NCBI GenBank assembly: GCA_030739735.1
Contig: JASLYQ010000023.1
Span: forward strand, 1 to 44,713
Direction of reading: 5' to 3'
DNA from: Alphaproteobacteria bacterium
Lineage (GTDB): Bacteria > Pseudomonadota > Alphaproteobacteria > UBA7887
DNA: 44,713 nt
Numbering within the stretch: the stretch's first letter is position 1; each line of letters opens with the position of its first letter. The notes under the pieces are model-generated. The model had not been told where the DNA came from, ran no database searches, and saw nothing but the letters and a program-made list of their open reading frames with translations. This document shows positions 16,193 through 26,518 of the stretch, piece by piece. The position numbers and the translations under genes were made by a program.

Positions 16193-16345
16193 TCATAAGG
16201 AGAGTCCTGGTTCTGCATAACGCATTGTCGAAGGGTTGGCACGCGCGCCGTGCGCGGGGCCATCAAGTCGCTCAAGCGCTCGGCGCGCCTCTGCGGGCGT
16301 GTCTCCTTTGAGCGCCGAGTGCGGGCGGATGGTGTTGTAGTCGTG
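16193..16345 (-). mobile_element. 3' tail of an IS3-type transposase (OrfB), inserted in ytoQ
   Basis: One minus frame reads HDYNTIRPHSALKGDTPAEA followed by RRALERL, the C-terminal signature of IS3-family integrase-type transposases, and stops at 16193-16195. The DDE catalytic core and the upstream end are absent, and only about 50 residues remain. The frame begins exactly where the YtoQ similarity of the neighbouring frame ends (16345), so the element interrupted ytoQ and was then deleted except for this tail. No intact inverted repeat could be recognised. Confidence 0.7.
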
Positions 16346-16545
16346 GCGCCCTTGCGGTCGTGCCAGAAGGCGTCTGGCTCGGACCCGAGAATGGTCGTGC
16401 CGCAGTCGTCCGAATCCTCGTGGACACAGACCGGCGCATCGATGCGCACGGGCAGGCTGGCGTCTGCGACGCCTCTCGCGATTCGCTCACGCCAGTCGCT
16501 GTGAATTTCGCCCGAGAGGTAAACAAACCAGGTGCGCTCTTCCAT
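16345..16545 (-). pseudogene. ytoQ: YtoQ family protein, truncated by an IS remnant
   Basis: The first 67 residues (FVYLSGEIHSDWRE near the start, then LPVRIDAP and ILGSEPDAFWHD) match the N-terminal half of the YtoQ family, whose members are about 145-150 residues. From 16345 on, the reading frame no longer resembles YtoQ and the DNA encodes an IS3 transposase tail in another frame; the fused frame stops at 16189. The second half of the fold is therefore lost. The biochemical function of YtoQ is not established. It lies 13 bases downstream of the small alpha/beta-barrel gene in the same operon. Confidence 0.75.
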
Positions 16546-16558
16546 ATCTCTCACCGTC

Positions 16559-16843
16559 TTAGAGATTGGCAATAAATCCGCGATAGGGTTGGGTGCCGTA
16601 GATATCAAAGCTGAGCATGCCAAGTTTTGCGAGTGGCAGGCTTTCGAGCTTCTCGCGCGCCTCGTCTTCGCTCGCGGCCTCAAGCACAATAATAGCGCCC
16701 TTGCCGTCGGTGCGGCTATAGAGCTCGCGGAAGCTCTGCTCGGCAAACAAGGTCAGGGCACGGTGCGCCTCCGCCTCCAGATGCGGCGCAAAGTCCTCCG
16801 CCGAATGCTCTGTCGAGCGCTGCGCGATGGCGATAACTTTCAT
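16559..16843 (-). CDS. Small dimeric alpha/beta-barrel protein (YciI/muconolactone-isomerase-like)
   Basis: The gene encodes 94 residues with the pattern beta-helix-helix-beta-beta-helix-beta of dimeric alpha/beta-barrel proteins: KVIAIAQRST, a helix rich in Ala/Glu/Arg, GAIIVLEAASEDEAREKLES, then SFDIYGTQPY. YciI-like and muconolactone-isomerase-like members often act as small catabolic isomerases or as ligand-binding proteins. No catalytic residue can be assigned. It lies 11 bases downstream of the LarA-like gene and is almost certainly in its operon. Confidence 0.6.
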   Translation of the reverse strand: MKVIAIAQRSTEHSAEDFAPHLEAEAHRALTLFAEQSFRELYSRTDGKGAIIVLEAASEDEAREKLESLPLAKLGMLSFDIYGTQPYRGFIANL

Positions 16844-16854
16844 GACCCAGTGCC

Positions 16855-18132
16855 CTATGCTGCCGCGTCGAGATCCATCGTGACAGGTTCGCTCATCAGC
16901 TCCATGCGCTCGTGCGTGCGCACCTCGTCGAGCAGTGGCTCGCTGACCGCGATCTCGTCCAGTTTCAAGGTGTTCTTGATGCGCACAATGCGCGCGTCTT
17001 GTGGCGCAACGCCGGTTAAAGTTTTCACGGCCAGCGCCACCGCCTCGCTGTTGGTCTTCATAGCGATGGGGATGTAGGCGCCGTCAAGATAGGTCGAGGT
17101 GACGACGTTGGCGTAAGTGTAGTTGAAGTCGATGCGGCTCAGCAGGTGCTGGGTGATCACGTCGGCGCAGCCAATGCCGCTAGCATTGCCCTTGGTGGCG
17201 TCGGTGAGGTCCAGCAGAACGATCTTCTTCACGCGCGGATGCTCAAAGCCTGCAATGCCACGGGCGTTGCGGCCGGTGATATTGGGGTCGAAGCCGGCGC
17301 CACTAATCTCCTTGCCGATCTCGTCGATGACCAGCACGTCGATATCGTCGATCTGGATGCGGCCCATCAGCGACTTTGCCTTTGCTTGCAGCTCGGCCTC
17401 GCGGTCGAACAAGGAGACTGCCGACAGGCCCTCGACGATGGCGGTCGCGTCATAGGCATCCTCGACCATACCGATGCCGAAGAGGAAGGGTCTATTGTCT
17501 ATGATGACTTGGGCCGCGGCCGGCAGCACGGTGCCGAAATCGCTCATGCTGTTGCCGCCGTGCAGCGCCGTGGCGCCGTTGATCTTGCCCATGCCGATGG
17601 TGAGCATCTTGGTGATGCCGCTCTCGATCGCGGCGCGATAGCTGGTGTGGGGCTTAATGCGATTGATCACGACAACGCCGTCGGCCTCGCTGGCGTAGCG
17701 GTCCATGTGCACTTCAGTGCCGTTCTTGAGTGTGCCGAGGACGACAGTGTCCATGGTGCAGCGTATCGGCGCGCCTACCTCGTCCTCGGTAATGCCGTAA
17801 CCAGCGAGAACGCTGCGCTGGCCTTCGAGGGTTCCGCCCCCGTGGCTGCCCATGGCCGGGAAGATGAAGGGCTCGGCGCCGCGCGCCTTGAGGCCCGCAA
17901 CGAGCGCTTTCACCGCGGTCTGAATATTGTTTACCCCGCGGCTCCCAACCCCGACGGCTATGCTGGCGCCAGGCTTGATGCTCTCGCCCACCCCCGGCTT
18001 GTCAAGTTCCGCCGTGACCGCCGCGGCCACGTCCGGCAGCGCGTGATCGTCAAAAAGCTGGCGCACCCGCGCCATGCGCGGCAACGGCAGATCCAGCCCG
18101 CCCGCCATATTGAACTGAAGGTTCTCGAACAT
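16855..18132 (-). CDS. LarA-like protein (lactate racemase domain, DUF2088)
   Basis: This 425-residue protein of the LarA superfamily contains PAMGSHGGG (His97), NRIKPHTSYR (Lys160, His162), SGITKM (Lys175) and ALHGGN (His191). The 16-residue distance from Lys175 to His191 equals that between Lys184, which holds the nickel-pincer nucleotide, and the nickel-ligand His200 in Lactiplantibacillus LarA, so cofactor binding is plausible. Known members racemise or epimerise alpha-hydroxy acids, but the family is broad. The genes that make the cofactor (larB, larC, larE) are not in the window. It heads the minus-strand operon that ends in the nitroreductase. The ATG at 18132 has only a weak ribosome binding site. 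Confidence 0.75.
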   Translation of the reverse strand: MFENLQFNMAGGLDLPLPRMARVRQLFDDHALPDVAAAVTAELDKPGVGESIKPGASIAVGVGSRGVNNIQTAVKALVAGLKARGAEPFIFPAMGSHGGGTLEGQRSVLAGYGITEDEVGAPIRCTMDTVVLGTLKNGTEVHMDRYASEADGVVVINRIKPHTSYRAAIESGITKMLTIGMGKINGATALHGGNSMSDFGTVLPAAAQVIIDNRPFLFGIGMVEDAYDATAIVEGLSAVSLFDREAELQAKAKSLMGRIQIDDIDVLVIDEIGKEISGAGFDPNITGRNARGIAGFEHPRVKKIVLLDLTDATKGNASGIGCADVITQHLLSRIDFNYTYANVVTSTYLDGAYIPIAMKTNSEAVALAVKTLTGVAPQDARIVRIKNTLKLDEIAVSEPLLDEVRTHERMELMSEPVTMDLDAAA

Positions 18133-18589
18133 GTCTCTGCCCCATTTTCTGTGAGAGCGCCCAACTGAGGAATCTTAAGCCAACGGGGCCGGCGCTGTCG
18201 ATGCGAAAGTGGGGCCAGGATTGGTGGCATCACGGTGAGGCGATACAATCGATAGAATTTGCCGTTTGGCTATCGCAATGACCTGACCGAGCGGAACCTC
18301 GTGCCGCTTCGCCTTGCGGTAAACGGCTACTGGCTTCCCAGTATGTATTCACTCATCCACATAATATGGGCCTTGGTCGCTGGCGACCTCTCGGAAGATC
18401 GCTCTGTCTACGTAAAATCTCATTGCTTAAATAAGTTTCTCTTCCCGGAATTGGACGACAATCAACACGCATACTTGCGCTACACGACTTGCGCGAAGTT
18501 GATGACGGTGAAGTCGGTAGCGGATCCGTTTTGAGGGCAACCGTCGACTCAGGGTGCCGACCGCCCTTTCTCGTCAGCGATAAAGCTCC
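18133..18589. other. Intergenic region, no recognisable gene
   Basis: These 457 bases separate the LarA-like operon from the NIPSNAP gene, both on the minus strand. The base composition is closer to 50 percent GC than that of the neighbours. A 91-residue plus frame (18259-18534) and shorter minus frames show no family resemblance and no good ribosome binding site. The promoter of the LarA-like operon should lie in the part near 18133. Confidence 0.4.
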
Positions 18590-18907
18590 CTACGGATGCG
18601 GCCCCCACGGTGCCGCCAGCATGAGCTTGTTCTCTTGGGTTTGGATGAGGGGGCGAAAGCTGCGGGCGAAGGTCATGAAGGCCTCGTCGTCGTAGATCTT
18701 GGCCCAGAAAGCGCGGCGGTCGGCATCGTCGTCGAACTTCCAGACGTGGATGATCTGGTTGAGCGCGCCGATATCGCCCGTGAAGTATCCCACCAGCTTA
18801 TCCTGATAGGGCTCGATAGCCGGCCAGCCGAGGCTCTGGTAGACTTCCACTGCTTCGGCCAGCTTGCCGACTTGCAGGGTGTAAGTGCGCAGCTCGTAGA
18901 TCGCCAT
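18590..18907 (-). CDS. NIPSNAP family protein
   Basis: The gene encodes 105 residues that begin MAIYELRTYTLQVGKLAEAV, the diagnostic N-terminus of NIPSNAP proteins, and continue with a central VGYFTGDIGALNQIIHVW segment and a C-terminal strand. These are dimeric alpha/beta-barrel proteins of unsettled function, often found beside acyl-CoA catabolic genes, as here (an acyl-CoA dehydrogenase starts divergently 93 bases away). ATG at 18907 is preceded by GGAGGG; a longer frame to 18964 is not supported. Confidence 0.85.
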   Translation of the reverse strand: MAIYELRTYTLQVGKLAEAVEVYQSLGWPAIEPYQDKLVGYFTGDIGALNQIIHVWKFDDDADRRAFWAKIYDDEAFMTFARSFRPLIQTQENKLMLAAPWGPHP

Positions 18908-19000
18908 CGTCGTTGCCCTCCGTTTGCGGTCCGGAATCCTTGACGCGCAGCGCGCGTGAGTCAAGGTTAGGGCCCTGATGACCTAGCGTGGAGTGAGGCG

Positions 19001-20137
19001 ATGGCTGATGGTGGCGTATACACGGCCGAACACGAGGCCTTTCGCGACCAGGTGAAGCGCTTTATCGCGCGCGAGATCACCCCGTATCACGACAACTGGG
19101 AGAAGGCTGGCGAGATCGACCGCGACTTGTGGCACAAGATGGGCGCGGCGGGGTTGCTCTGCTGCGCCGTGCCAGAGGAATATGGTGGCCCCGGCGCTGA
19201 TTTCTCCTATTCTGCCGTGGTGCTGGAGGAGCTGGCGAAGGCCAATGCCTCGGGGCCCGGCGTCGGTGTGCACTCGGATATCGTCACGCCATACATTCTC
19301 CACTATGGCTCCGACGAACAAAAACAGGAGTGGTTGCCCAAGCTTGTGAGCGGTGAGGCCGTCGGTGCCATCGCCATGACCGAGCCCGGGACGGGCTCCG
19401 ACCTGCAGGGCGTGCGCACCAGCGCTATCGAAGATGGCAACCACCTCGTGGTTAACGGCGCCAAGACCTTCATCACCAACGGCCAGCAGGCGGACGTGAT
19501 CATCGTCGTCGCCAAGACCGATCCGAGCCAAGGCGCCCACGGCACTAGTCTAGTGCTGGTCGAGCGCGAGCGCGAAGGCTTCAGCCGCGGTCGCAATCTC
19601 GAGAAGATCGGCTTGAAGGCGCAGGACACCTCCGAGCTCTTCTTCGACAATGTGCGGGTGCCCAAGACCAACCTACTCGGCGAGGAGGGCAGGGGCTTCG
19701 AATATCTTATGTCCGACTTGCCGCAGGAGCGTTTGATCATCGCGCTCGGCGCCGTCGCTCACGCTGAGGCCGGGCTCGACTGGACCATCGAATACGTCAA
19801 GGGCCGCAAGGCCTTCGGCAAGGCCATCGGCGATTTTCAGAACACGCGCTTCCGCCTCGCCGATGTCAAGACTGAGGTGACCATCGGCCGCGCCTTCGTC
19901 GAACAGTGCCTGGAAAAGCACATGAACGGCGGGCTCGACCCCACCACCGCGGCCATGGCCAAGCTGTGGACCACGGAGATGGAGAACCGCGTGCTCGATA
20001 TCTGCCTGCAATTGCACGGCGGCTATGGCTATATGTGGGAGTATCCCATCGCCCGTGCCTGGGCCGACGCCCGTATTGCCCGCATCTACGGCGGCACCAA
20101 CGAGATCATGCGCGAGCTTATCGGCCGCTCGCTGTAA
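19001..20137 (+). CDS. Acyl-CoA dehydrogenase, long-chain (LCAD) type
   Basis: This 378-residue flavoprotein catalyses alpha,beta-dehydrogenation of an acyl-CoA. The FAD-binding signature AMTEPGTGSDLQG (125-137) and the end pattern IYGGTNEIMRELIGR are present. The usual catalytic Glu of the medium-chain branch (Y-E-G-T) is Gly here. Instead Glu243 in SDLPQERLIIALG sits where LCAD and isovaleryl-CoA dehydrogenase carry their base, so this is a catalytically complete LCAD-type enzyme. It is the first of three tightly packed genes (thiolase and the FadJ-type protein follow), together a beta-oxidation set. Chain length, or dicarboxylic acyl-CoA such as pimeloyl-CoA, cannot be read from sequence. 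Confidence 0.9.
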   Translation: MADGGVYTAEHEAFRDQVKRFIAREITPYHDNWEKAGEIDRDLWHKMGAAGLLCCAVPEEYGGPGADFSYSAVVLEELAKANASGPGVGVHSDIVTPYILHYGSDEQKQEWLPKLVSGEAVGAIAMTEPGTGSDLQGVRTSAIEDGNHLVVNGAKTFITNGQQADVIIVVAKTDPSQGAHGTSLVLVEREREGFSRGRNLEKIGLKAQDTSELFFDNVRVPKTNLLGEEGRGFEYLMSDLPQERLIIALGAVAHAEAGLDWTIEYVKGRKAFGKAIGDFQNTRFRLADVKTEVTIGRAFVEQCLEKHMNGGLDPTTAAMAKLWTTEMENRVLDICLQLHGGYGYMWEYPIARAWADARIARIYGGTNEIMRELIGRSL

Positions 20138-20159
20138 AGCCCCAAGGGGAGATCACGAC

Positions 20160-21368
20160 ATGACCGACGCCTATATCTACGACGCCGTTCGCACTCCGCG
20201 CGGCAAGGGCAAGAAGGACGGCAGCCTGCACGAGGTGACGCCGATCCGACTCGCCGCCCAGGCGCTAACCTGGATCCGCGACCGCAACGATCTCGACACG
20301 GCCGAGGTCGACGACATCGTGCTCGGCGTGGTCGAGCCGGTGGGGGAGCAGGGGGCCGATATCGCTCGCGTCGCTGCGCTGCATGCGGATTACGACGAAA
20401 GCGTCTCGGGCGTGCAGATAAACCGCTTTTGCGCCTCGGGCCTCGAAGCCGTCAACATGGCGGCTGGCCAGGTGATGAGCGGCCAATCCGATCTCTCCAT
20501 TGGCGGCGGCGTCGAATCCATGTCGCGCGTGCCTATGTTCTCGGGTGGCGGTGCCTGGATGGCCGATCCGGAAGTGGCCTTCAAGACCTATTTTGTGCCG
20601 CAAGGCGTCTCGGCCGACCTCGTGGCCACCAAGTACGGCTTCAGCCGCGACGACGTCGACGCCTATGCGGTCGAATCCCAAAGACGCGCCAAGGCTGCGT
20701 GGGATGCAGGCTATTTCGAGGGCAGTGTGGTGCCGGTGACCGATCAGAATGGTCTCACTGTGCTCGATTACGACGAATACATGCGGCCCCAGACCACGAT
20801 GCAGAGCCTGGCTTCGCTCGATCCCTCGTTCAAGGATCAAGGCGAGAATTACGGCTTCGATGGCGTTGCCATCCAGCGCTATCCGGAAGTTGAGCGTATT
20901 ACCCATGTGCATCACGCCGGCAACTCGTCCGGCATCGTCGATGGCGCCGCGGCGGTGCTCGTCGGCAACAAGGAGATCGGTGACAAGCTCGGCCTTAAAG
21001 CGCGCGCGCGTATCCGCGCCTTCTCTTCGATTGGCTCGGAGCCGACTATCATGCTCACCGGGCCCAGCGCGGCGGCCGAGAAGGCGCTTAAGCGAGCTGG
21101 TATGACCCCGGAGGACATCGACCTCTACGAGCTCAACGAGGCCTTCGCCGCCGTGGTTCTGCGCTTCATGCAGACGCTCGATGTTCCACAGGATAAGATG
21201 AACGTCAACGGTGGTGCTATCGCCATGGGCCATCCGCTCGGCGCCACCGGCGCCATGATCCTCGGCACCTTGCTCGACGAGCTCGAGCGGCGCGACCAGG
21301 AAGCCGGGCTGGCCACGCTTTGCGTCGGCGCTGGCATGGGTACCGCAACCATCATCCAGCGCATCTGA
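20160..21368 (+). CDS. Acetyl-CoA C-acyltransferase (thiolase)
   Basis: This 402-residue thiolase cleaves 3-ketoacyl-CoA with CoA to release acetyl-CoA. The nucleophile Cys91 lies in NRFCASGLEA, followed by NEAFAAV, the His of AMGHPLGATGA, and the C-terminal Cys in LCVGAGMG, so all catalytic elements are present. ATG at 20160 follows GGGGAGA; a longer frame from 20025 lies inside the preceding gene. One base separates its stop from the next gene, indicating one transcript with the acyl-CoA dehydrogenase and the bifunctional enzyme. Confidence 0.93.
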   Translation: MTDAYIYDAVRTPRGKGKKDGSLHEVTPIRLAAQALTWIRDRNDLDTAEVDDIVLGVVEPVGEQGADIARVAALHADYDESVSGVQINRFCASGLEAVNMAAGQVMSGQSDLSIGGGVESMSRVPMFSGGGAWMADPEVAFKTYFVPQGVSADLVATKYGFSRDDVDAYAVESQRRAKAAWDAGYFEGSVVPVTDQNGLTVLDYDEYMRPQTTMQSLASLDPSFKDQGENYGFDGVAIQRYPEVERITHVHHAGNSSGIVDGAAAVLVGNKEIGDKLGLKARARIRAFSSIGSEPTIMLTGPSAAAEKALKRAGMTPEDIDLYELNEAFAAVVLRFMQTLDVPQDKMNVNGGAIAMGHPLGATGAMILGTLLDELERRDQEAGLATLCVGAGMGTATIIQRI

Positions 21369-21369
21369 C

Positions 21370-23505
21370 ATGATCGACTACGAGAGCGCCGACGGCGTTG
21401 CGGTCATTTCCTGGAACATGGGCGCACGCACCATGAACGTGATCAACGACAAATCCTTGGCGGCCTTTGCTGAGGCTGTGGATCGCGCGTTGGGCGACGA
21501 GGCGGTAACGGGTATCATCATCACATCGGCCAAGCTCGACTTTCTCGCCGGTGCCGATCTCGGCTCGATGTTACAGGCCGACGATGCGGCCGAGATGTTT
21601 GAGCGCGTGCGGGCCATCCAGCTACTGCTGCGCAAGCTCGAGACCGGCGGTAAGCCGGTCGTCGCGGCTCTGCCTGGCACCGCTGTCGGGGGCGGGCTTG
21701 AGATTGCGCTTGCCTGCCATCGTCGCATTGCTGCCGCAAATCCCAAGGCCAAGTTCGGCCAGCCGGAAGTGACTGTCGGGCTGTTGCCGGGAGCCGGGGG
21801 CACTCAGCGCCTGCCGCGCCTGATCGGTGCCCGCGCGGCCATGCCGCTTCTGGTGCAGGGCCGCAATCTCGATGCCGAAACGGCGCTCAAGGCCGGCATT
21901 CTCGATGACGTGGTGCCGGCGGACGAACTGATGAGCGCCGCCCGTGCCTGGTTAGACAGTGAGCCCGAGGCCATCAATCCGTGGGACCGCAAGGGCTATC
22001 GTATTCCCGGCGGCGCCGTCTGGGGTCCCGGCGCCATGGAGACTTTCGTCGCTGGTAGCGCCATGGCGCATGACAAGTCACGTGGCAACTTTCCTGCTGT
22101 GCAGGCCATCATGTCTAGCGTCTACGAAGGCCTGTTGGTCGATATCGATACGGGCCTGAAGGCCGAGGCGCGCTGGTTCACCAAGCTCGTCTGCGGGCCG
22201 GTCGCAAAGAATATGATCCGCTCACTGTTCTTTGCCATGGGCAATGCTAATAAGCTCCGCAACCGGCCTCAAGATGTTGAGAGACAGAGCTACAGCAGGG
22301 TCGGCATACTCGGAGCTGGCATGATGGGCGCTGGAATTGCCCACACCTCGGCCGTGGCCGGGTTGGAAGTGGTGCTGCTGGACACCGATTTGGACCTTGT
22401 CGCGCGCGGCAAGAGCTATAGCCAGGGTCTGCTCGACAAGCGTGTTGAGGGCGGGCGCATGAGCGCCGACGCGCGCGATGCAGTATTGGCGCGTATCCAT
22501 CCGGCCACCGATTTTGCCGACCTTGCCGGCTGTGACCTGGTCGTGGAAGCGGTATTTGAAAACCGTGCCATCAAGGCCGACGTCACGGCCAAAACCGAGG
22601 CGGTGATTGCCGAGGATGCCATCTTTGCCTCCAATACCTCGACGCTACCGATCACGGGTCTTGCTGAGGCTAGCACCCGCCCGGCCAACTTTATTGGCCT
22701 GCATTTCTTCTCGCCAGTGGACAGGATGCCGCTAGTCGAGATCATACGCGGTGAGGCGACCAGTGATGCGACCCTGGCGCGCGCCATGGACTATGTGCAG
22801 CGCATCCGCAAGACCCCCATCGTGGTCAACGACAGCCGCGGCTTCTACACAAGCCGCGTCTTCGGCACATATGCTCGTGAAGGCATGGCAATGTTAGCCG
22901 AAGGTATATCCCCAACCCTGATCGAGAACGCAGGGCGCATGGTCGGCATGCCGGTCGGTCCACTTGCCGTCAGTGACGAGGTTTCTATCGAGCTTATGTA
23001 TAAGGTTGCAGTACAAACAAAAGCCGATTTGGGAGACGCCTATAAACCGTCCGTTGGCGAAGAGGTTATGGAGGTTATGGTCTCCCGGTACGTGCGCATG
23101 GGACGGAAGGCGGGCGGCGGCTTTTACGAGTACCAGAAAGACGACGGTAAGCGCCTCTGGTTCGGTCTGGCCGAGGCGTTCCCGCTCGCTGCCGAACAGC
23201 CCGATGTGGAGGAGGTGAAGGAGCGTCTGCTTTATGTCCAGGCCATCGAGACTGCGCGCTGTCTCGAGGAGGGTGTGCTGACCGACGCTGCAGACGGTGA
23301 TATTGGGTCTATCCTAGGCTGGGGCTTTCCGGCCCATACCGGTGGTACGCTATCGCTGATCGACATGATGGGTGTGGCCGATTTTGCCACCGCCTGTGAC
23401 CGTCTCGCCCAAGCCCATGGCCCTCGCTTCACCCCACCCAAGCTACTGCGCGATATGGCCGCGATAGGCGCCCGCTTCCACGACGACAGCAAGCTCGCGG
23501 CTTAA
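21370..23505 (+). CDS. fadJ: Enoyl-CoA hydratase/3-hydroxyacyl-CoA dehydrogenase, FadJ-type fusion
   Basis: The protein has 711 residues. The N-terminal crotonase domain (about 1-190) has the oxyanion-hole segments LAGADLGSM and GTAVGGGLEIALAC and both catalytic Glu residues (Glu111, Glu133 in GQPEVTVGLLPGAGG). A linker is followed by the NAD-binding 3-hydroxyacyl-CoA dehydrogenase (GILGAGMMGAGIAH at about 313-326, catalytic GLHFFSPVDRMPLVE) and a C-terminal helical domain (about 495-700). It performs the two middle steps of beta-oxidation. Similar fusions appear both in fadJ operons and in the pimelate (pim) operon as PimF. The fadJ symbol names the architecture rather than the proven substrate. 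Confidence 0.92.
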   Translation: MIDYESADGVAVISWNMGARTMNVINDKSLAAFAEAVDRALGDEAVTGIIITSAKLDFLAGADLGSMLQADDAAEMFERVRAIQLLLRKLETGGKPVVAALPGTAVGGGLEIALACHRRIAAANPKAKFGQPEVTVGLLPGAGGTQRLPRLIGARAAMPLLVQGRNLDAETALKAGILDDVVPADELMSAARAWLDSEPEAINPWDRKGYRIPGGAVWGPGAMETFVAGSAMAHDKSRGNFPAVQAIMSSVYEGLLVDIDTGLKAEARWFTKLVCGPVAKNMIRSLFFAMGNANKLRNRPQDVERQSYSRVGILGAGMMGAGIAHTSAVAGLEVVLLDTDLDLVARGKSYSQGLLDKRVEGGRMSADARDAVLARIHPATDFADLAGCDLVVEAVFENRAIKADVTAKTEAVIAEDAIFASNTSTLPITGLAEASTRPANFIGLHFFSPVDRMPLVEIIRGEATSDATLARAMDYVQRIRKTPIVVNDSRGFYTSRVFGTYAREGMAMLAEGISPTLIENAGRMVGMPVGPLAVSDEVSIELMYKVAVQTKADLGDAYKPSVGEEVMEVMVSRYVRMGRKAGGGFYEYQKDDGKRLWFGLAEAFPLAAEQPDVEEVKERLLYVQAIETARCLEEGVLTDAADGDIGSILGWGFPAHTGGTLSLIDMMGVADFATACDRLAQAHGPRFTPPKLLRDMAAIGARFHDDSKLAA

Positions 23506-23858
23506 CCCTCCAACACCGAGTTTGTCGCCGGCAGTGCCGTGCCGAGCTCGCTTATTCGCGATCATCCGGCCCGGCCAAGCCCGGGCATCCTGCCGCTACG
23601 GCAGTGCCGCGCGGGCCATCGGCAGGTGTTGTGTGATAATGCGCCGGTGCGGCCTCACCCCTTTATCCTCGGCCTCGGGAAGAGGCGCGCGCCAGGCGCT
23701 CGAGCGAAAAGGACCCAAGGTGATACGCGCGATTGCGGTTCGGGATCAATTTCACCGACAGCCGCTCCCCAGGACGAGTGTATGGCATTAATCCAGGTTA
23801 AGGACCGAAATCCTTACCCCTGCAGTGTCGAGGTGACTCGCGACAAGGAGGGAAGAAC
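23506..23858. other. Intergenic region without recognisable gene
   Basis: These 353 bases separate the fadJ-type gene from the small membrane peptide. A 117-residue plus frame crosses it but has Arg/Pro-rich, shadow-like content and no family resemblance. No clear terminator with a T-run was found behind the fadJ-type gene. The promoter of the small gene probably lies here. Confidence 0.35.
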
Positions 23859-23972
23859 ATGGATTCCACCGAGGCTCTCTATCTCATCTTGATACTCGTC
23901 GCCTTCAGCGCTTTTGCCGTGACGCTCGCCTGGGCCAACCATAAGGCACCCGGCGACCATCTGAACAAGTAA
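23859..23972 (+). CDS. 37-residue single-pass membrane peptide
   Basis: ATG is preceded by a near-perfect ribosome binding site (AAGGAGGGAAGAAC). The peptide has an acidic start (MDSTEAL), one hydrophobic helix (YLILILVAFSAFAVTLAWA) and a polar tail (NHKAPGDHLNK). The layout recalls short cytochrome oxidase accessory peptides, but no oxidase gene is nearby and I assign no function. It converges with the acyl-CoA synthetase gene, whose stop lies 11 bases away. Confidence 0.65.
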   Translation: MDSTEALYLILILVAFSAFAVTLAWANHKAPGDHLNK

Positions 23973-23983
23973 AGCCTACAGCC

Positions 23984-25624
<1,641 letters not shown>

Positions 25625-25657
25625 GGCATTCTCCTCAGGTAGCGGGGTCGTCTTCGT

Positions 25658-26518
25658 CTATTGAAAGACGGGTGGCTTGCCGCAGACGCTGATACGCCAA
25701 ACCAGACGCTCGCTGCCGGGGCCGTCGGGCCGGCCGATGGGCGTTGCCGAGTGCAGCGTCATCTGCGTGTCCCACATGGCGATATCGCCAACCTCGTAGG
25801 CATGCTGATAGATGTACTTGTCCTGCAACACATGCGCTTTCAACTCGCTGATCAGCGCTAGCGCTTCATCGTCCGCCATGCCCTCGATGGCGTAGGCCGT
25901 GCCGGCTACCGCGTAGAGCGCTTTCTCGCCGGTCACCGCATGCTTGCGCACCAGGTGGTGCGGCACCGGCGGTACTTTCTCTGCCTGGCGCTCGTTTAAC
26001 CGAGCGATGCCGATCTCGCTATCCTGGCCTGAGGTGGCGCCGTAGAAATGCATGGCGACAAGATCGTCGATACGCGCACGCGTCTCCGCGTCGAGGTCAT
26101 CATAGGCTGCCTTCATGTCGGCCACGCGAGTTTGACCGCCGACATCGGGCACCTTGCGCGCATAAAGCATGGTCGCGGTGGCGATATTGGCGTCGTAGGA
26201 TTGGTCGGTGTGCCAGAAGGCGGCGGCATTGCGGTTGATGTCGTCTGCGGCCCAGTCCGCGGTATTGCCGAGCGCCATCATCTCGGGATAGTCCGGCATG
26301 CGCGCGGTATTGACCACATGTGTGATCGGAGTTCCCCACTGGCGACCGAACGCGAGATAGGCCTCCTTGGCGCAGTCCTGGCCCTTGAGCACGATGACGC
26401 GGTTCTCGTAGAGCGCCTCGGCTAGCTGGCGAAAGGTCGCATCATCGATTCCCGCCGCCACATCCACTCCATACACCGCTACGCCGAACGGCCCGTCAAA
26501 CGCCTCGAAGCGAATCAT
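25658..26518 (-). CDS. TauD/TfdA family 2-oxoglutarate-dependent dioxygenase
   Basis: This 286-residue non-haem iron oxygenase carries the iron-binding facial triad as His103 and Asp105 in FWHTDQSYD and His256 in MTLHSATP, and an Arg near the end (LVWRISV) suits 2-oxoglutarate binding. Relatives hydroxylate taurine, 2,4-D, carnitine precursors and many other substrates, so the substrate here is unknown. The active form needs oxygen, which is worth noting beside a benzoyl-CoA reductase that needs low potential. The ATG at 26518 follows GAGTGAGGACA; a GTG three codons earlier is less likely. It probably forms a transcription unit with the acyl-CoA synthetase. Confidence 0.85.
   Translation of the reverse strand: MIRFEAFDGPFGVAVYGVDVAAGIDDATFRQLAEALYENRVIVLKGQDCAKEAYLAFGRQWGTPITHVVNTARMPDYPEMMALGNTADWAADDINRNAAAFWHTDQSYDANIATATMLYARKVPDVGGQTRVADMKAAYDDLDAETRARIDDLVAMHFYGATSGQDSEIGIARLNERQAEKVPPVPHHLVRKHAVTGEKALYAVAGTAYAIEGMADDEALALISELKAHVLQDKYIYQHAYEVGDIAMWDTQMTLHSATPIGRPDGPGSERLVWRISVCGKPPVFQ

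Noticed and set aside
18259-18534. 91-codon plus frame in the gap before the NIPSNAP gene
   Set aside because: No ribosome binding site, no family resemblance, and it lies where the LarA-like operon promoter is expected.
20265-21371. Long minus-strand frame (368 codons) opposite the thiolase
   Set aside because: Antisense shadow of a gene with all catalytic motifs; no family resemblance of its own.
23539-23892. 117-codon plus frame overlapping the 37-residue membrane peptide
   Set aside because: Arg/Pro-rich shadow-like content; the overlapping short frame has the strong ribosome binding site and a clear membrane helix.
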